This document shows positions 22,675-30,876 of a DNA stretch of 32,046 nucleotides, piece by piece (positions within the stretch are counted from its first letter, which is position 1; the number at the start of each line of letters is the position of its first letter). Under the pieces are notes generated by a model that did no database searches, had not been told where the DNA came from, and saw only the letters and a program-made list of their open reading frames with translations. The stretch is from assembly GCA_903952785.1 (NCBI GenBank), contig CAJBHC010000064.1, positions 1 through 32,046 of the forward strand, read 5' to 3'. The translations under genes and the position numbers were made by a program. This DNA comes from an uncultured bacterium. Its GTDB lineage: Bacteria; Patescibacteriota; Minisyncoccia; Phycocordibacterales; CAIZLB01.

Positions 22675-22790
22675 AAAATCTCCCTGCCATGAAAGACTTG
22701 CGAACTGCAGTGAGCAGATGATTTCCGCTCCCCATAAGGAAATCACATTTTCAGCAGAAAATCTCCGTGCTTTCATGGCAGGGAGATTTT
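22675..22790. repeat. Hairpin element, copy B: 74-nt core in 21-nt arms
   Basis: Perfect 21-base inverted arms (22675-22695 and 22770-22790; AAAATCTCCCTGCC at the outside) enclose a 74-base core (22696-22769) that matches copy A at 68 of 74 positions. Core changes are two transitions plus a four-base variable stretch just before CGTG. The arms resemble a terminator stem with A and T ends. It lies between the promoter of the 21710 unit and the tRNA-Ala region. Confidence 0.88.
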
Positions 22791-22804
22791 AAGTGAATCT
22801 GTGA

Positions 22805-22819
22805 ACCCGACAGGACTCG
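22805..22819. repeat. 15-bp duplicate of the tRNA-Ala 3' part
   Basis: ACCCGACAGGACTCG is identical to 22940-22954 inside tRNA-Ala (T-arm and acceptor), 135 bases away. Between them lie two small hairpins (GTCCC/GGGAC and GCCGTC/GACGGC). Confidence 0.7.
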
Positions 22820-22905
22820 TCCCTTACAGGGACTGTACAGGTTTCGTATCGTGCTCGCCGTCCAAATACAGACGGCTCCGCGCGATAAACTCCACCTTGA
22901 AAACA

Positions 22906-22925
22906 AAAACCGCCGAAGCGGTTTT
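22906..22925 (-). terminator. Terminator of tRNA-Ala
   Basis: On the minus strand AAAACCGC pairs with GCGGTTTT around TTCG, then T-rich sequence follows (TTGTTTTC). It starts 12 bases after the tRNA end. Confidence 0.8.
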
Positions 22926-22936
22926 GTTTTCTACGG

Positions 22937-23009
22937 TGGACCCGACAGGACTCGAACCTGCCACCCCCTCAGTGCAAGTGAGGTGCTCTACCAGATGAGC
23001 TACGGGCCC
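22937..23009 (-). tRNA. tRNA-Ala (anticodon UGC)
   Basis: 73 bases fold as a full cloverleaf on the minus strand: acceptor GGGCCCG/CGGGTCC with the G3-U70 pair that marks alanine tRNAs, D-arm AGCTCATCTGGTAGAGC, anticodon arm CCTCACTTGCACTGAGG (loop CTTGCAC, anticodon TGC) and T-arm GCAGGTTCGAGTCCTG. The CCA end is not encoded (CCG follows the discriminator A), so it would be added by a nucleotidyltransferase. Confidence 0.96.
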
Positions 23010-23043
23010 GTTTGTTTATTTAATTGTTGAAAGCATTATAGCT

Positions 23044-24066
23044 TTATTTCTTTCCCATTGCAAGCTTCAAAATATGGCCAAGAAACTCGTGAGCTTTTAC
23101 CCCAACAGAGCTAAGGGATTTAAAGATTGTAGCTTCTTCTTGTAAACTTGGTTGGGTATTTACCTCTAATAAATAGACCCCCCGCTTTGGATGTATCAAA
23201 AAATCAAAGGTTCCATAATGCCTTAAATTAAAACTCTCCTTAATACTCCTTACTGCATTCTCTATTATCCCCTTCTCTTCATCCGTGATCATCGCCGGCG
23301 CTTCATAATCATAAATTCCAGAATTTTTAGATGACCAATCAAAATGCCCACTACTAGCACTTGCACCTACCCCGCTTTTTCCATGATGCTTAACCTGAAC
23401 TGGCACAGTATTATACAAATCTTGTCCCCTAAAGTCTTCTATAAAACCAGAAATAATTTCCTTCCCTGTTAAATATTCTTCAACTACAATTTCTTCACTA
23501 AAACCTCTAGAATGCTCTAGCGCATCTATCAATTCATGAAAGTTATGTGCTACAGAAATTCCAAGAGATGATCCGGAACTTCTCGGCTTTACAATAACTG
23601 GCATTGGAAAACTTTTAAATAATTCATGTGCGATAGGCTCCACATCATCGTCTAATTTTATTTTTATCTCCTTGAAATATGGAGATTTGATTCCAAGATT
23701 TTTGAAATGTTCTTTTGCCAAAGCTTTATTCAGCGCCATTGCAGAACCTAGTGCTTTTGTTCCAGTATATGGTTTTGCAAAAGAATCCAATATTCCCTGA
23801 ACTCTTCCATCACCACCGTACGCTCCATGCATTGCGTTAAATAGAACATCTACCCTGCTAACTGCCTCCTCAGGCGTCACAGGCGCACCAGAAATGTGCC
23901 AAACACTGTCTCTATCCACAAAGATATCAACCGGTTCATACTCTTCGCATAATGGCTCTTTTTTTAATAAACTCAAAATGTGTTTTCCGGTAGTTAGGGA
24001 TATATCATATTCTTGAGAAGGTCCACCCCTCAAAACTCCTACTTTAGTTTTTGCTCTATATAACAT
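23044..24066 (-). CDS. ddl: D-alanine--D-alanine ligase
   Basis: 340 residues. Ddl joins two D-alanines with ATP in the cytoplasm for the peptidoglycan stem peptide, so it acts upstream of MurG's lipid II step. Visible marks: GVLRGGPSQEYDISL at the N-terminus, FNAMHGAYGGDGRVQG, PYTGTKALGSAMALNK, the ATP-grasp loop VIVKPRSSGSSLGI (about 172-185) and LLEVNTQPSL near the end, with the metal-binding Glu and Asn. Length is slightly above average. A TGCTATAAT box (24073-24081) lies six bases before the ATG, implying a leaderless mRNA. tRNA-Ala lies just downstream on the same strand. Confidence 0.94.
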   Translation of the reverse strand: MLYRAKTKVGVLRGGPSQEYDISLTTGKHILSLLKKEPLCEEYEPVDIFVDRDSVWHISGAPVTPEEAVSRVDVLFNAMHGAYGGDGRVQGILDSFAKPYTGTKALGSAMALNKALAKEHFKNLGIKSPYFKEIKIKLDDDVEPIAHELFKSFPMPVIVKPRSSGSSLGISVAHNFHELIDALEHSRGFSEEIVVEEYLTGKEIISGFIEDFRGQDLYNTVPVQVKHHGKSGVGASASSGHFDWSSKNSGIYDYEAPAMITDEEKGIIENAVRSIKESFNLRHYGTFDFLIHPKRGVYLLEVNTQPSLQEEATIFKSLSSVGVKAHEFLGHILKLAMGKK

Positions 24067-24072
24067 GCTTGA

Positions 24073-24081
24073 ATTATAGCA
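24073..24081 (-). promoter_or_regulatory. Extended -10 promoter of ddl
   Basis: Minus-strand TGCTATAAT ends six bases before the ddl ATG. It is the same box, in the same position, as at murG and 27762. Confidence 0.7.
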
Positions 24082-24110
24082 CGACGAAAAATATATTTAT
24101 CCACAATGTA

Positions 24111-25454
24111 TTAAATAAAATCTTTTGCCCTTCTATTCTTATGAAAAGCGATAGCAAATCTATGCGCTTCTGCGTTAATTTTTATGATTTGTTCTTTGTA
24201 TCTTACGTCTAATCCTTTCCAAGCCTTCTTATTGAAAAATAGAATGTCTTTGGGTTTATGATGAATATCTTTTACAACACCACAAAAAAGCATATCTTGG
24301 TTCGGAGTATTATCCACACTTTCAACTCCAGAAGATTTACTCCACGCCTCACGTGCCCTTTTAAGCTGTATCTCATTTCCATCAAGAACTACAATATCAG
24401 GTCTTCCCCACTCATGGTGCTCAATTCTTCTGTTGATCATCTCTTCCAATGCTCCAGGGTCGTTTGCTTTATCGAAATTGTTTATGATAAATTTTCTATA
24501 TTGGTCGCTTTTTAGTTCTCCATTTTCCATCACCACCATTGCACCCACCATGTTTTTTCCAGACATGTGAGCGATATCATACGCCTCAATTCTTGTACCT
24601 CTAATTTTACCAACCTCAGTTTCATCAATCTCTTCCGGTATATTCTTGATCAAAGAAACATCTTGAATATGATTTAATGCAAAAATAGTTTTTTTGATTT
24701 TGTTAGCCTTTTCAAATTCCTTCTCTTTTGCAAATCCCGCCATTTGTTTTTTCAGACTATTTAGAAGTGCTGGCTTTTTACCTTCGAAAAACATTTTAAT
24801 ATTTTTTATCTGCACTCCGTAATCTTTTTTTGAAATTTCACCGGTGCACACCCCAGGACATAGGCCAATCATTCTATTAAAGCATGGTCTAGGGTTAATA
24901 TTTGTCACTTCCGTCACGGAACCCTGCCCTGTTTTTGAAACAAAAGGTATACATTTATCTCTGAAAGGAAATATCTTTCTAACTAACTTTAAGGCCTCTT
25001 TTAATTCTCCACCATGCGGATATGGTCCGAAGACGTCTTTGTATAGGTTCTGCTGGTTTGAATCTTGATTCGATTGTTCCAAAAGCCTTCCACGAACAAC
25101 AAGAACCTTGGGGTATTCCTCATCAGTTATTACAACGTAATTGTAACTTTTATTATCCTTATCCTTAGTATTGTACTTAGGTTGATTTTTCTTAATTAAA
25201 TGAGCTTCCAAAATCAAGGCCTCTAGAACTGAGTCTGTAGTCTGAAATTCAACCTTATCCGCGAGCGTAACCATATCAACCAAAAGACGCCCTCTGGTCT
25301 TAATAAGATCATTGGAAAAATAGCTACGAACACGCTGTTTCAAGCTTGTTGCCTTTCCAACGTAAAGCAGGTCTTTCCCACATTTAAAAATATATACGCC
25401 AGGTGCATCTGGTAGTTTTGGAATAAATAATGATTCAAGTTCCTGCTTGTTCAT
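24111..25454 (-). CDS. uvrC: Excinuclease ABC subunit C, short form
   Basis: 447 residues. UvrC makes both cuts around damage bound by UvrB. The GIY-YIG nuclease (about 12-95: PGVYIFKCGKDLLYVGKATSL), a Cys-rich stretch (CFNRMIGLCPGVCTG), the UvrB-binding region (about 225-265: KKQMAGFAKEKEFEKANKIK) and the RNase H-like second nuclease (about 275-430: RIEAYDIAHMSGK, VLDGNEIQLKRA) are all present. It stops soon after HRFAIAFHKNRR, so the C-terminal tandem helix-hairpin-helix DNA-binding part of the 600-residue enzyme is missing. Short UvrC forms occur in reduced genomes. Confidence 0.93.
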   Translation of the reverse strand: MNKQELESLFIPKLPDAPGVYIFKCGKDLLYVGKATSLKQRVRSYFSNDLIKTRGRLLVDMVTLADKVEFQTTDSVLEALILEAHLIKKNQPKYNTKDKDNKSYNYVVITDEEYPKVLVVRGRLLEQSNQDSNQQNLYKDVFGPYPHGGELKEALKLVRKIFPFRDKCIPFVSKTGQGSVTEVTNINPRPCFNRMIGLCPGVCTGEISKKDYGVQIKNIKMFFEGKKPALLNSLKKQMAGFAKEKEFEKANKIKKTIFALNHIQDVSLIKNIPEEIDETEVGKIRGTRIEAYDIAHMSGKNMVGAMVVMENGELKSDQYRKFIINNFDKANDPGALEEMINRRIEHHEWGRPDIVVLDGNEIQLKRAREAWSKSSGVESVDNTPNQDMLFCGVVKDIHHKPKDILFFNKKAWKGLDVRYKEQIIKINAEAHRFAIAFHKNRRAKDFI

Positions 25455-25764
25455 GATGTGAAGAGTCTATCATTTATTTTGAACTTTGTGGAGAAAACCA
25501 TTTTATAAATCAACTATATTGATGAAGGTACTTTTCAAAAATAGATATATAAAGACAGCAAAACATATCACAATTTTCTCGTTGTGATGTGTTTTTATCT
25601 TTTAACACCCCCGAAAGTTACCCACCTTGACGCCTATTTACTATTCGCCCGTGCTCGCTCTGCAAAATGGAGTTTTAAGATGATGGCCCAACTGTCTTTG
25701 TGACATAATCTTTTAGAACTATAAGCTACCAGCCTAACAACTAATTTGTAGTCAACAATTAATA
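25455..25764. other. Gene-free spacer with one hairpin
   Basis: Apart from the terminator-like hairpin at 25561-25594 no gene or repeat is seen. Between 25600 and 25700 the sequence is less AT-rich than its surroundings. Confidence 0.5.
25561..25594. terminator. Bidirectional terminator-like hairpin
   Basis: AAACATATCACAA (25561-25573) pairs with TTGTGATGTGTTT (25582-25594) with one wobble. T-rich sequence follows on the plus strand and A-rich lies on the other side. It could end the transcript of the 598-residue gene. Confidence 0.65.
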
Positions 25765-27561
25765 TTAAGATAGGGCTTCCAGTATCTTAGTCCACCAACT
25801 TTTTGATTTCTCTGGAACCTCTTTTTTAGCAGTCAAGTCAGGACCAAAAATATCTATAACTTCATTAAAGGATAACCCAGGAATAGTTACTGTTGCCTCT
25901 CGATCATTAAAATACTTTACCTTTATGGCAATACTACCAAAACCAATAAATTTAGCCAAATAGTTTTCCGTCGCAGTTGTATCGTACTCGTACACCTTAC
26001 CATATGAGCTTAGGTATGATTTCGTCTCAACCAAACAGTCACGTTTATTACGACTACTATCATTTATACTCAATTCATACCAACGTGATGCATTCATAAA
26101 GACTTCTTCATGGTTTAATTCTGTAATTCTTTTCAAATCTCCTGATACTATAAACTTGTCATACAAATCTAAATAATATTTTTGTTCTTTTGTTGGAGTC
26201 ATCTGTCCAAATCCTTGCGCGCTCCAGACTGCCATTGGAATATCATCTGAACTACCCACAAAGAAAACGGGTGTAAGTTCAAACTTATAATTAATACCTT
26301 CGTATCCAAAACCATCAAAGCCTTGACCATATTTTTTAGAAGCGTATAACTTCGGCTTCGGCACCGGCTCGTACAAATCCGGACAGGCGTTTGGATACGG
26401 CCCACTCCCGCTCGCCCCTGTTCCACTCGCTCCCGCTGGTGTCGTAGTTGCCGCCACCTTCGCCCCAGCTCTCTCTCCCCAGAACATATAACCAAAGAAG
26501 TCAGAGATTGCGGTCCAGATGCCACCAAACCAGTTACCAATAGAGTTAATAACACTCGCCTTCTGTGTTGGTGGTTGTTGTTGAACTATAGGAGGAGTGT
26601 TTGCTGGTACTGCTGGTGTTGTGGTGCCATAGAGAGAACCAAACAAAGTAACTGAAGATTGTATTAAATCTCTATTACCAGCAGAATACATTTCTGCAAA
26701 TCTTGTCTTATTAGCATTGAATGTATTTACATACTCTTGTAATGATCTAAATGCAAGGTGACCCACTCTCTTGTCTGTCACATTGTTTGTCAATCCAAAG
26801 AAAAGAAATATGTTAGGCATACTTAGTACTGCTGAAGGAGCCTGTGGTGCAACTCTTGATCTTGGTGTGACAACAGTTGTGTTTGTTTTGAATGTAATTT
26901 GTGCAAGGGTGCGTAGATTAGCTGAAGACGGTGTAGCATCAACAAACTTATCAGCTGTAACCGCCGCATTTAACTTACTCACCAAGTTCTTGTTCACGTT
27001 ATTGAGGAGTGTAGCATAGTCAGTGAACTTCTTGTTTACATATGCGTCTCTTACTGATGCATAGGTTAGAGCTACTATGTCTATTCCATAGTATGTCTTC
27101 TTGTATACATTAGGCTTCCTTGTATTGTCTGCATTACATATATAAGTCTTCTCCTTGGCTTGTTTTAAACCTTCCACTTGGTATGTGGCAAAGGTTAGAG
27201 TTAGGTTGTTTATTGTATCAATGTAGCTATTACATGTTGTGGAGGGAGTGGTTTCTGTATTACACGACGCACTGTTATACATTGCTATCATATCCTTAAT
27301 TTGAGTAGTCAAGAGATATGTTATCTTTGTAGTATCAGATGCAATGTTTGCGTATGCAAAGCAGGAGTCAGGGAGCATGGAGACACCGAAGCCAGCAAAT
27401 GGAGTTATGTAGTCTCTTCCTGAGGCTCCGATGATGTATGCGGAGGAAGTTGCAAAGGATTGAGGTGATGGAGGAGTTTGTGCTTCCGTGTGGTTAGTAA
27501 AAGATACAGTAGTTAGAATAGCAAGAGTAGCTATTAGTAACTTGATCGTTAATCTGTTCAT
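25765..27561 (-). CDS. Large secreted protein of unknown function
   Basis: 598 residues with a signal peptide (MNRLTIKLLIATLAILTTVS, cut near TEA/QT). The first half is helical with paired Cys (SCNTETTPSTTC, YICNADN). A Pro/Gln/Thr-rich linker (about 315-340) leads to a short amphipathic or membrane-active stretch (SIGNWFGGIWTAISDFFGYMFW), then a Gly/Ser/Ala linker and a second folded region (CPDLYEPVPKPK to FGPDLTAKK) with many Tyr and Phe. No family is recognised. The AT-rich composition matches the resident genes. A perfect 16-bp palindrome lies just before the start codon. Confidence 0.7.
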   Translation of the reverse strand: MNRLTIKLLIATLAILTTVSFTNHTEAQTPPSPQSFATSSAYIIGASGRDYITPFAGFGVSMLPDSCFAYANIASDTTKITYLLTTQIKDMIAMYNSASCNTETTPSTTCNSYIDTINNLTLTFATYQVEGLKQAKEKTYICNADNTRKPNVYKKTYYGIDIVALTYASVRDAYVNKKFTDYATLLNNVNKNLVSKLNAAVTADKFVDATPSSANLRTLAQITFKTNTTVVTPRSRVAPQAPSAVLSMPNIFLFFGLTNNVTDKRVGHLAFRSLQEYVNTFNANKTRFAEMYSAGNRDLIQSSVTLFGSLYGTTTPAVPANTPPIVQQQPPTQKASVINSIGNWFGGIWTAISDFFGYMFWGERAGAKVAATTTPAGASGTGASGSGPYPNACPDLYEPVPKPKLYASKKYGQGFDGFGYEGINYKFELTPVFFVGSSDDIPMAVWSAQGFGQMTPTKEQKYYLDLYDKFIVSGDLKRITELNHEEVFMNASRWYELSINDSSRNKRDCLVETKSYLSSYGKVYEYDTTATENYLAKFIGFGSIAIKVKYFNDREATVTIPGLSFNEVIDIFGPDLTAKKEVPEKSKSWWTKILEALS

Positions 27562-27580
27562 AATTTATTTATTTGTTTAT

Positions 27581-27618
27581 TAAAATTAAACCACTCTTTA
27601 GGGAGTGGTTTAATTTTA
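27581..27618. repeat. Perfect 16-bp palindrome between divergent genes
   Basis: TAAAATTAAACCACTC (27581-27596) is mirrored exactly at 27603-27618 around six bases. It looks like a terminator but lies 20 bases upstream of the minus-strand start at 27561 and upstream of the plus-strand gene at 27762. Confidence 0.8.
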
Positions 27619-27745
27619 GCACAGTATATAGTTTTGGGGATGGGATGGGTTGGGGATAACTATTGTGCACTAAGCACTTGGATTTATTGTAAATAGATAA
27701 TGTGGCAAGTATAAATAATAATTGTTGGATTGATTTTCAATTAAT

Positions 27746-27754
27746 TGCTATAAT
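27746..27754 (+). promoter_or_regulatory. Extended -10 promoter of the gene at 27762
   Basis: TGCTATAAT ends seven bases before the ATG; TTGGAT (27725-27730) is a possible -35. It selects 27762 over the in-frame ATG at 27702, which lies upstream of the promoter. Confidence 0.7.
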
Positions 27755-27761
27755 TTATTAC

Positions 27762-28340
27762 ATGAACACAATTATTACTCTGACGACAATTCAGCTCGTT
27801 GCGATTGCGCTTGGTGCAGCGGGAGCACTTATAATAGATTTGTTTTTTATTACATCCTTAAGCCACAGTAAATTAAGACCTCATGAAATCCTTATGGTTA
27901 GAAGATTAAGTCTGCTAAGTATAGTATCAGCATGTTTTGCGATTTTCATTCAAACCCTAATATTATTTTCTATTCAAGCCTCAATTCTTGAAAATTTTAT
28001 TTCATTTTCATTTATAACAATCGTCTTTACCATCGCTGCACTAATTTGCTCCATCACATTAAGAAAGATTCACATCCCTGCACTACTCCGACACCAAAAA
28101 GATCACGCCCACCTATCAGATCACCACCTTCATCACGGAGAGGAAATTGTTTTAATCTCTACCATCTCAACTGTCTCGTGGATTATTGTTTTAATAGTTT
28201 ACGCGGTTGCACAAGATGGCAATTACAGCGGTCCATATCCCTTCATTATCGGTTACATAATATTTGTAGTGATTATGTCAGTCTTGACAAAGATGATTAA
28301 AAGACACCTGTTGGATTCTAGAAAACATAAGAAGAACTAA
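27762..28340 (+). CDS. Five-pass membrane protein
   Basis: 192 residues from the ATG at 27762, chosen because the -10 box ends at 27754. Five membrane segments are visible: about 6-30, 44-70, 76-100, 133-155 and 160-182. Between the third and fourth lies a His-rich cytoplasmic or exterior loop (RHQKDHAHLSDHHLHHGEE) that could bind metal ions. The C-terminus is basic (KMIKRHLLDSRKHKKN). No family is secure. The His loop suggests a metal-related role, but that is only an inference. The AT-rich style matches resident genes, and dnaB follows on the same strand with its own promoter. Confidence 0.65.
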   Translation: MNTIITLTTIQLVAIALGAAGALIIDLFFITSLSHSKLRPHEILMVRRLSLLSIVSACFAIFIQTLILFSIQASILENFISFSFITIVFTIAALICSITLRKIHIPALLRHQKDHAHLSDHHLHHGEEIVLISTISTVSWIIVLIVYAVAQDGNYSGPYPFIIGYIIFVVIMSVLTKMIKRHLLDSRKHKKN

Positions 28341-28375
28341 TCCGCTGTTATTGTTAGGCTTTATATTTGGGCAAA

Positions 28376-28398
28376 AAAGATGCTCCAAAAACATCTTT
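28376..28398 (+). terminator. Short hairpin after the membrane gene
   Basis: AAAGATG (28376-28382) pairs with CATCTTT (28392-28398) and is followed by GTTATAC. It is a modest terminator candidate between 27762 and dnaB. Confidence 0.4.
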
Positions 28399-28496
28399 GT
28401 TATACACAGCTTGTGAACAGCTTTTGCTCTGTTTTGGGCTTTTTCCTGTCAAAACTTATTTTTAATTTTGTATGTGTATGTTAAAATTGGGACACT

Positions 28497-29939
28497 ATGG
28501 CAACAGACACAAACACATACAGCGGAACATATAAAAAGAGTGGTTATGGCTCCCAAAAGGTGGAGCCTTTTCACAACAGAAGAGAACTGCGTGTTCCGCC
28601 ACACAGCATTGAAGCTGAACAAGCCGTGCTTGGTTCTGTCATGCTTCGACAAGAAGCCATCATAGACATTTCAGATCTCATAAAAGCAGAATCATTTTAT
28701 AGTGAAAAACATAGAATGATTTTTCTAGCAATGCTTGAACTATCAAGCAAGCATGAACCAATTGATCTTCTCTCCGTTAGATCCAAAATTGAAGAGCAAG
28801 GTATACTTGACCAAATTGGTGGAGCGAGTTACTTAACAGAACTTGTCCACTCCGTTCCATCTTCTGCAAACATTGAGCACTATGCAGGACTTGTTAGAAA
28901 GAAGTTTATGATGAGAAACCTAATTGGAGCTTCTGAGTTTATTTCTCAGCTTGGTTTTGATGAACAAGGTGATTTGGATGAAATCCTAGACCTAGCGGAA
29001 AAGAAGGTCTTTGAACTTACAAACGTTGGAAATGCTAAAAAGTTTACAGATCTTAAGAGTGCCCTTGAAGATACCTGGAATCATATCGATAGACTTCACA
29101 ACGCTCCAGATGATCTTCGTGGTGTTCCAACGGGCTTTAAAGACTTGGATAATAAACTAGCAGGCCTTCAGAAATCGGACTTAATAATTCTTGCCGCTCG
29201 TCCATCCGTTGGAAAGACATCTTTTGCGTTAGACATCGCTCGTCATGCTGCTGTGGAGTGTAAGGTGCCAGTTTGCATCTTCTCACTGGAAATGAGTGCA
29301 CAACAGCTGGCACAAAGAATGCTCTCCGCGGCGTCTCGTGTTGATTCGTGGAAAATTAGAACTGCAAAGAATTTAAATGATAATGACTTTGAAATGCTTC
29401 AACTCGGTCTTGGAAAACTAAATGACGCGCCAATTTATATTGACGATCAGGCCGGGAACAATATCGTTAAAATGAGGAGTTTTGCAAGAAGAATAAAAGC
29501 TGAAAAGGGCTTGGGGCTTATCATTGTTGATTACTTACAACTTATGTCTCCGACTGCTGCCAAAGGATCAGATAACTTGGTCCAGCAAATTACAGAAATT
29601 TCTCGCTCCCTTAAGCACCTTGCGAGGGAGATGGATGTACCAGTTCTTGCCCTCTCACAGCTCTCTCGTGCGGTTGAGCAGCGTGGAGGAAAGCCAAGAC
29701 TGTCTGATCTTCGTGACTCTGGCTCTATTGAGCAGGACGCCGATGTTGTTATGTTCATTCACAGAGAAGATAGATATAAGGAACATAATGAACGAGACGG
29801 TATTGCTGAGATTCTAATTGAAAAGCATAGAAACGGTCCAACTGGAGTTATTAATCTTAAATTTGACGGTGAGCATACATCCTTCATCTCAATTGAGAAA
29901 AGTGACTTTGGGGATTTTGCTGATCATATGCAGGGATAA
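28497..29939 (+). CDS. dnaB: Replicative DNA helicase DnaB
   Basis: 480 residues. DnaB is the hexameric 5'-3' helicase of the replication fork. The N-terminal domain (about 35-135: PPHSIEAEQAVLGSVMLRQEA) and the RecA-like core are intact: Walker A ARPSVGKTSFALDIA (about 233-247), IFSLEMSAQQLAQRM, Walker B LIIVDYLQLM, ALSQLSRAVEQRGGKPRLSD then LRDSGSIEQDADVV with the arginine finger region. TGTTAAAAT ends nine bases before the ATG, so the leader is at most a few bases. Length is typical, with a 30-residue Ser/Tyr-rich N-terminal tail. Confidence 0.96.
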   Translation: MATDTNTYSGTYKKSGYGSQKVEPFHNRRELRVPPHSIEAEQAVLGSVMLRQEAIIDISDLIKAESFYSEKHRMIFLAMLELSSKHEPIDLLSVRSKIEEQGILDQIGGASYLTELVHSVPSSANIEHYAGLVRKKFMMRNLIGASEFISQLGFDEQGDLDEILDLAEKKVFELTNVGNAKKFTDLKSALEDTWNHIDRLHNAPDDLRGVPTGFKDLDNKLAGLQKSDLIILAARPSVGKTSFALDIARHAAVECKVPVCIFSLEMSAQQLAQRMLSAASRVDSWKIRTAKNLNDNDFEMLQLGLGKLNDAPIYIDDQAGNNIVKMRSFARRIKAEKGLGLIIVDYLQLMSPTAAKGSDNLVQQITEISRSLKHLAREMDVPVLALSQLSRAVEQRGGKPRLSDLRDSGSIEQDADVVMFIHREDRYKEHNERDGIAEILIEKHRNGPTGVINLKFDGEHTSFISIEKSDFGDFADHMQG

Positions 29940-29983
29940 GTGATTTTTAAGCGTAAAAATCACACCCAAATCGTCCGATTTGG
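29940..29983 (+). terminator. Two adjacent perfect hairpins after dnaB
   Basis: GTGATTTTT (29940-29948) pairs with AAAAATCAC (29955-29963), and CCAAATCG (29966-29973) pairs with CGATTTGG (29976-29983). They immediately follow the dnaB stop and lie before recR. Confidence 0.6.
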
Positions 29984-30036
29984 TCAGCAGATTTTGGTGC
30001 AGAATTAAGTAAAATATTAATCAACAAACAAATAAA

Positions 30037-30759
30037 ATGGACGCCTTAGATAAATTATCAGAGATATTCAAAAGATTTCCCGGAATTGGCCCCAGGCAGG
30101 CCAAGCGTTTTGTATATCATATTCTGCAGGAGAATGAAGAAGATACGGCGGAGTTGATAAACGCCATCGGAAATATTAAACGAGGTATTTCTATTTGCGA
30201 TAAATGCTATCGCTACTTTGAAAACAAAAATAAGCAGGCCATTGTCCCCTGCCCAATCTGCTTTAGCAACAGCCGTGATCAGGGAACATTAATGATTGTT
30301 GTGAAAGATATTGATCTCTTAGCTGTTGAGAGAAGTAAGGCTTACAATGGTTTATATTTTGTCCTAGGAAACACGGTACCAATTTTAGATGAATCACCTC
30401 ACAAGAAAATCAGACAGGGTGAACTACTTTATAGGATTGGAGAGTTATGTGGAGTGAAAGATGGCGATGTAAGAGAAAAGGAATCCGAAACAATAGAAGA
30501 ACTATCTGAGGAGTTAAATTCTCTCTCTAAGGCACATGAGTCCGCCAAAAAAGTGAGCCCACTCAAAGAAGTGATTATTGCAACCAGCGTTAATACAGAA
30601 GGAGAACACACCGCATTTTATCTCAACACCCTCCTTAGACCATATGTAGAGAAATATGGATTTAAAATTACAACTCTCGGGCGAGGTCTTTCAACGGGAA
30701 CAGAATTGGAGTATTCCGATGGGGATACGCTGAAGAGCGCGCTGGAGAATAGGCATTAG
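30037..30759 (+). CDS. recR: Recombination mediator RecR
   Basis: 240 residues (the usual length is about 200). RecR with RecO loads RecA at gaps. It has an N-terminal helix-hairpin-helix (RFPGIGPRQAKRFVYHIL), a four-Cys zinc finger (CDKC and CPIC, about 54-75), a Toprim domain (LMIVVKDIDLLAVE) and the C-terminal GEHTAFYLNTLL and LGRGLSTGTELEYSD blocks. The extra length is an acidic helical insert (about 145-178, KDGDVREKESETIEELSEEL) inside the Toprim region. It lies about 100 bases after dnaB. No clear Shine-Dalgarno site is seen. Confidence 0.95.
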   Translation: MDALDKLSEIFKRFPGIGPRQAKRFVYHILQENEEDTAELINAIGNIKRGISICDKCYRYFENKNKQAIVPCPICFSNSRDQGTLMIVVKDIDLLAVERSKAYNGLYFVLGNTVPILDESPHKKIRQGELLYRIGELCGVKDGDVREKESETIEELSEELNSLSKAHESAKKVSPLKEVIIATSVNTEGEHTAFYLNTLLRPYVEKYGFKITTLGRGLSTGTELEYSDGDTLKSALENRH

Positions 30760-30783
30760 TTGGAATAAATTTTTTAAAAAATA

Positions 30784-30803
30784 ACACCATCCGAAGATGG
30801 TGT
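30784..30803 (-). terminator. Strong UUCG terminator after the MaoC-like gene
   Basis: On the minus strand ACACCATC pairs with GATGGTGT around TTCG and is followed by TATTTTTT. It lies about 75 bases past the stop at 30877 and faces the recR end. Confidence 0.85.
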
Positions 30804-30876
30804 GCCCCAAAGAGTTGAACTTCGGTAACGGTTTGCAACCGAGTGGAGGATACCACTATTAGATGACTACTTGATT

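Noticed and set aside
22801-22998. Plus-strand ORF over the tRNA-Ala region
   Set aside because: It reads antisense through the tRNA and its terminator (the PTGLEPATPSVQ-type translation of tRNA DNA) and has no promoter.
28401-28409. DnaA box/origin near dnaB
   Set aside because: A single TTATACACA fits the consensus, and TTATCCACA also occurs at about 24097, 24302 and 8571. They are scattered and one is inside uvrC; no cluster, no dnaA or dnaN nearby.
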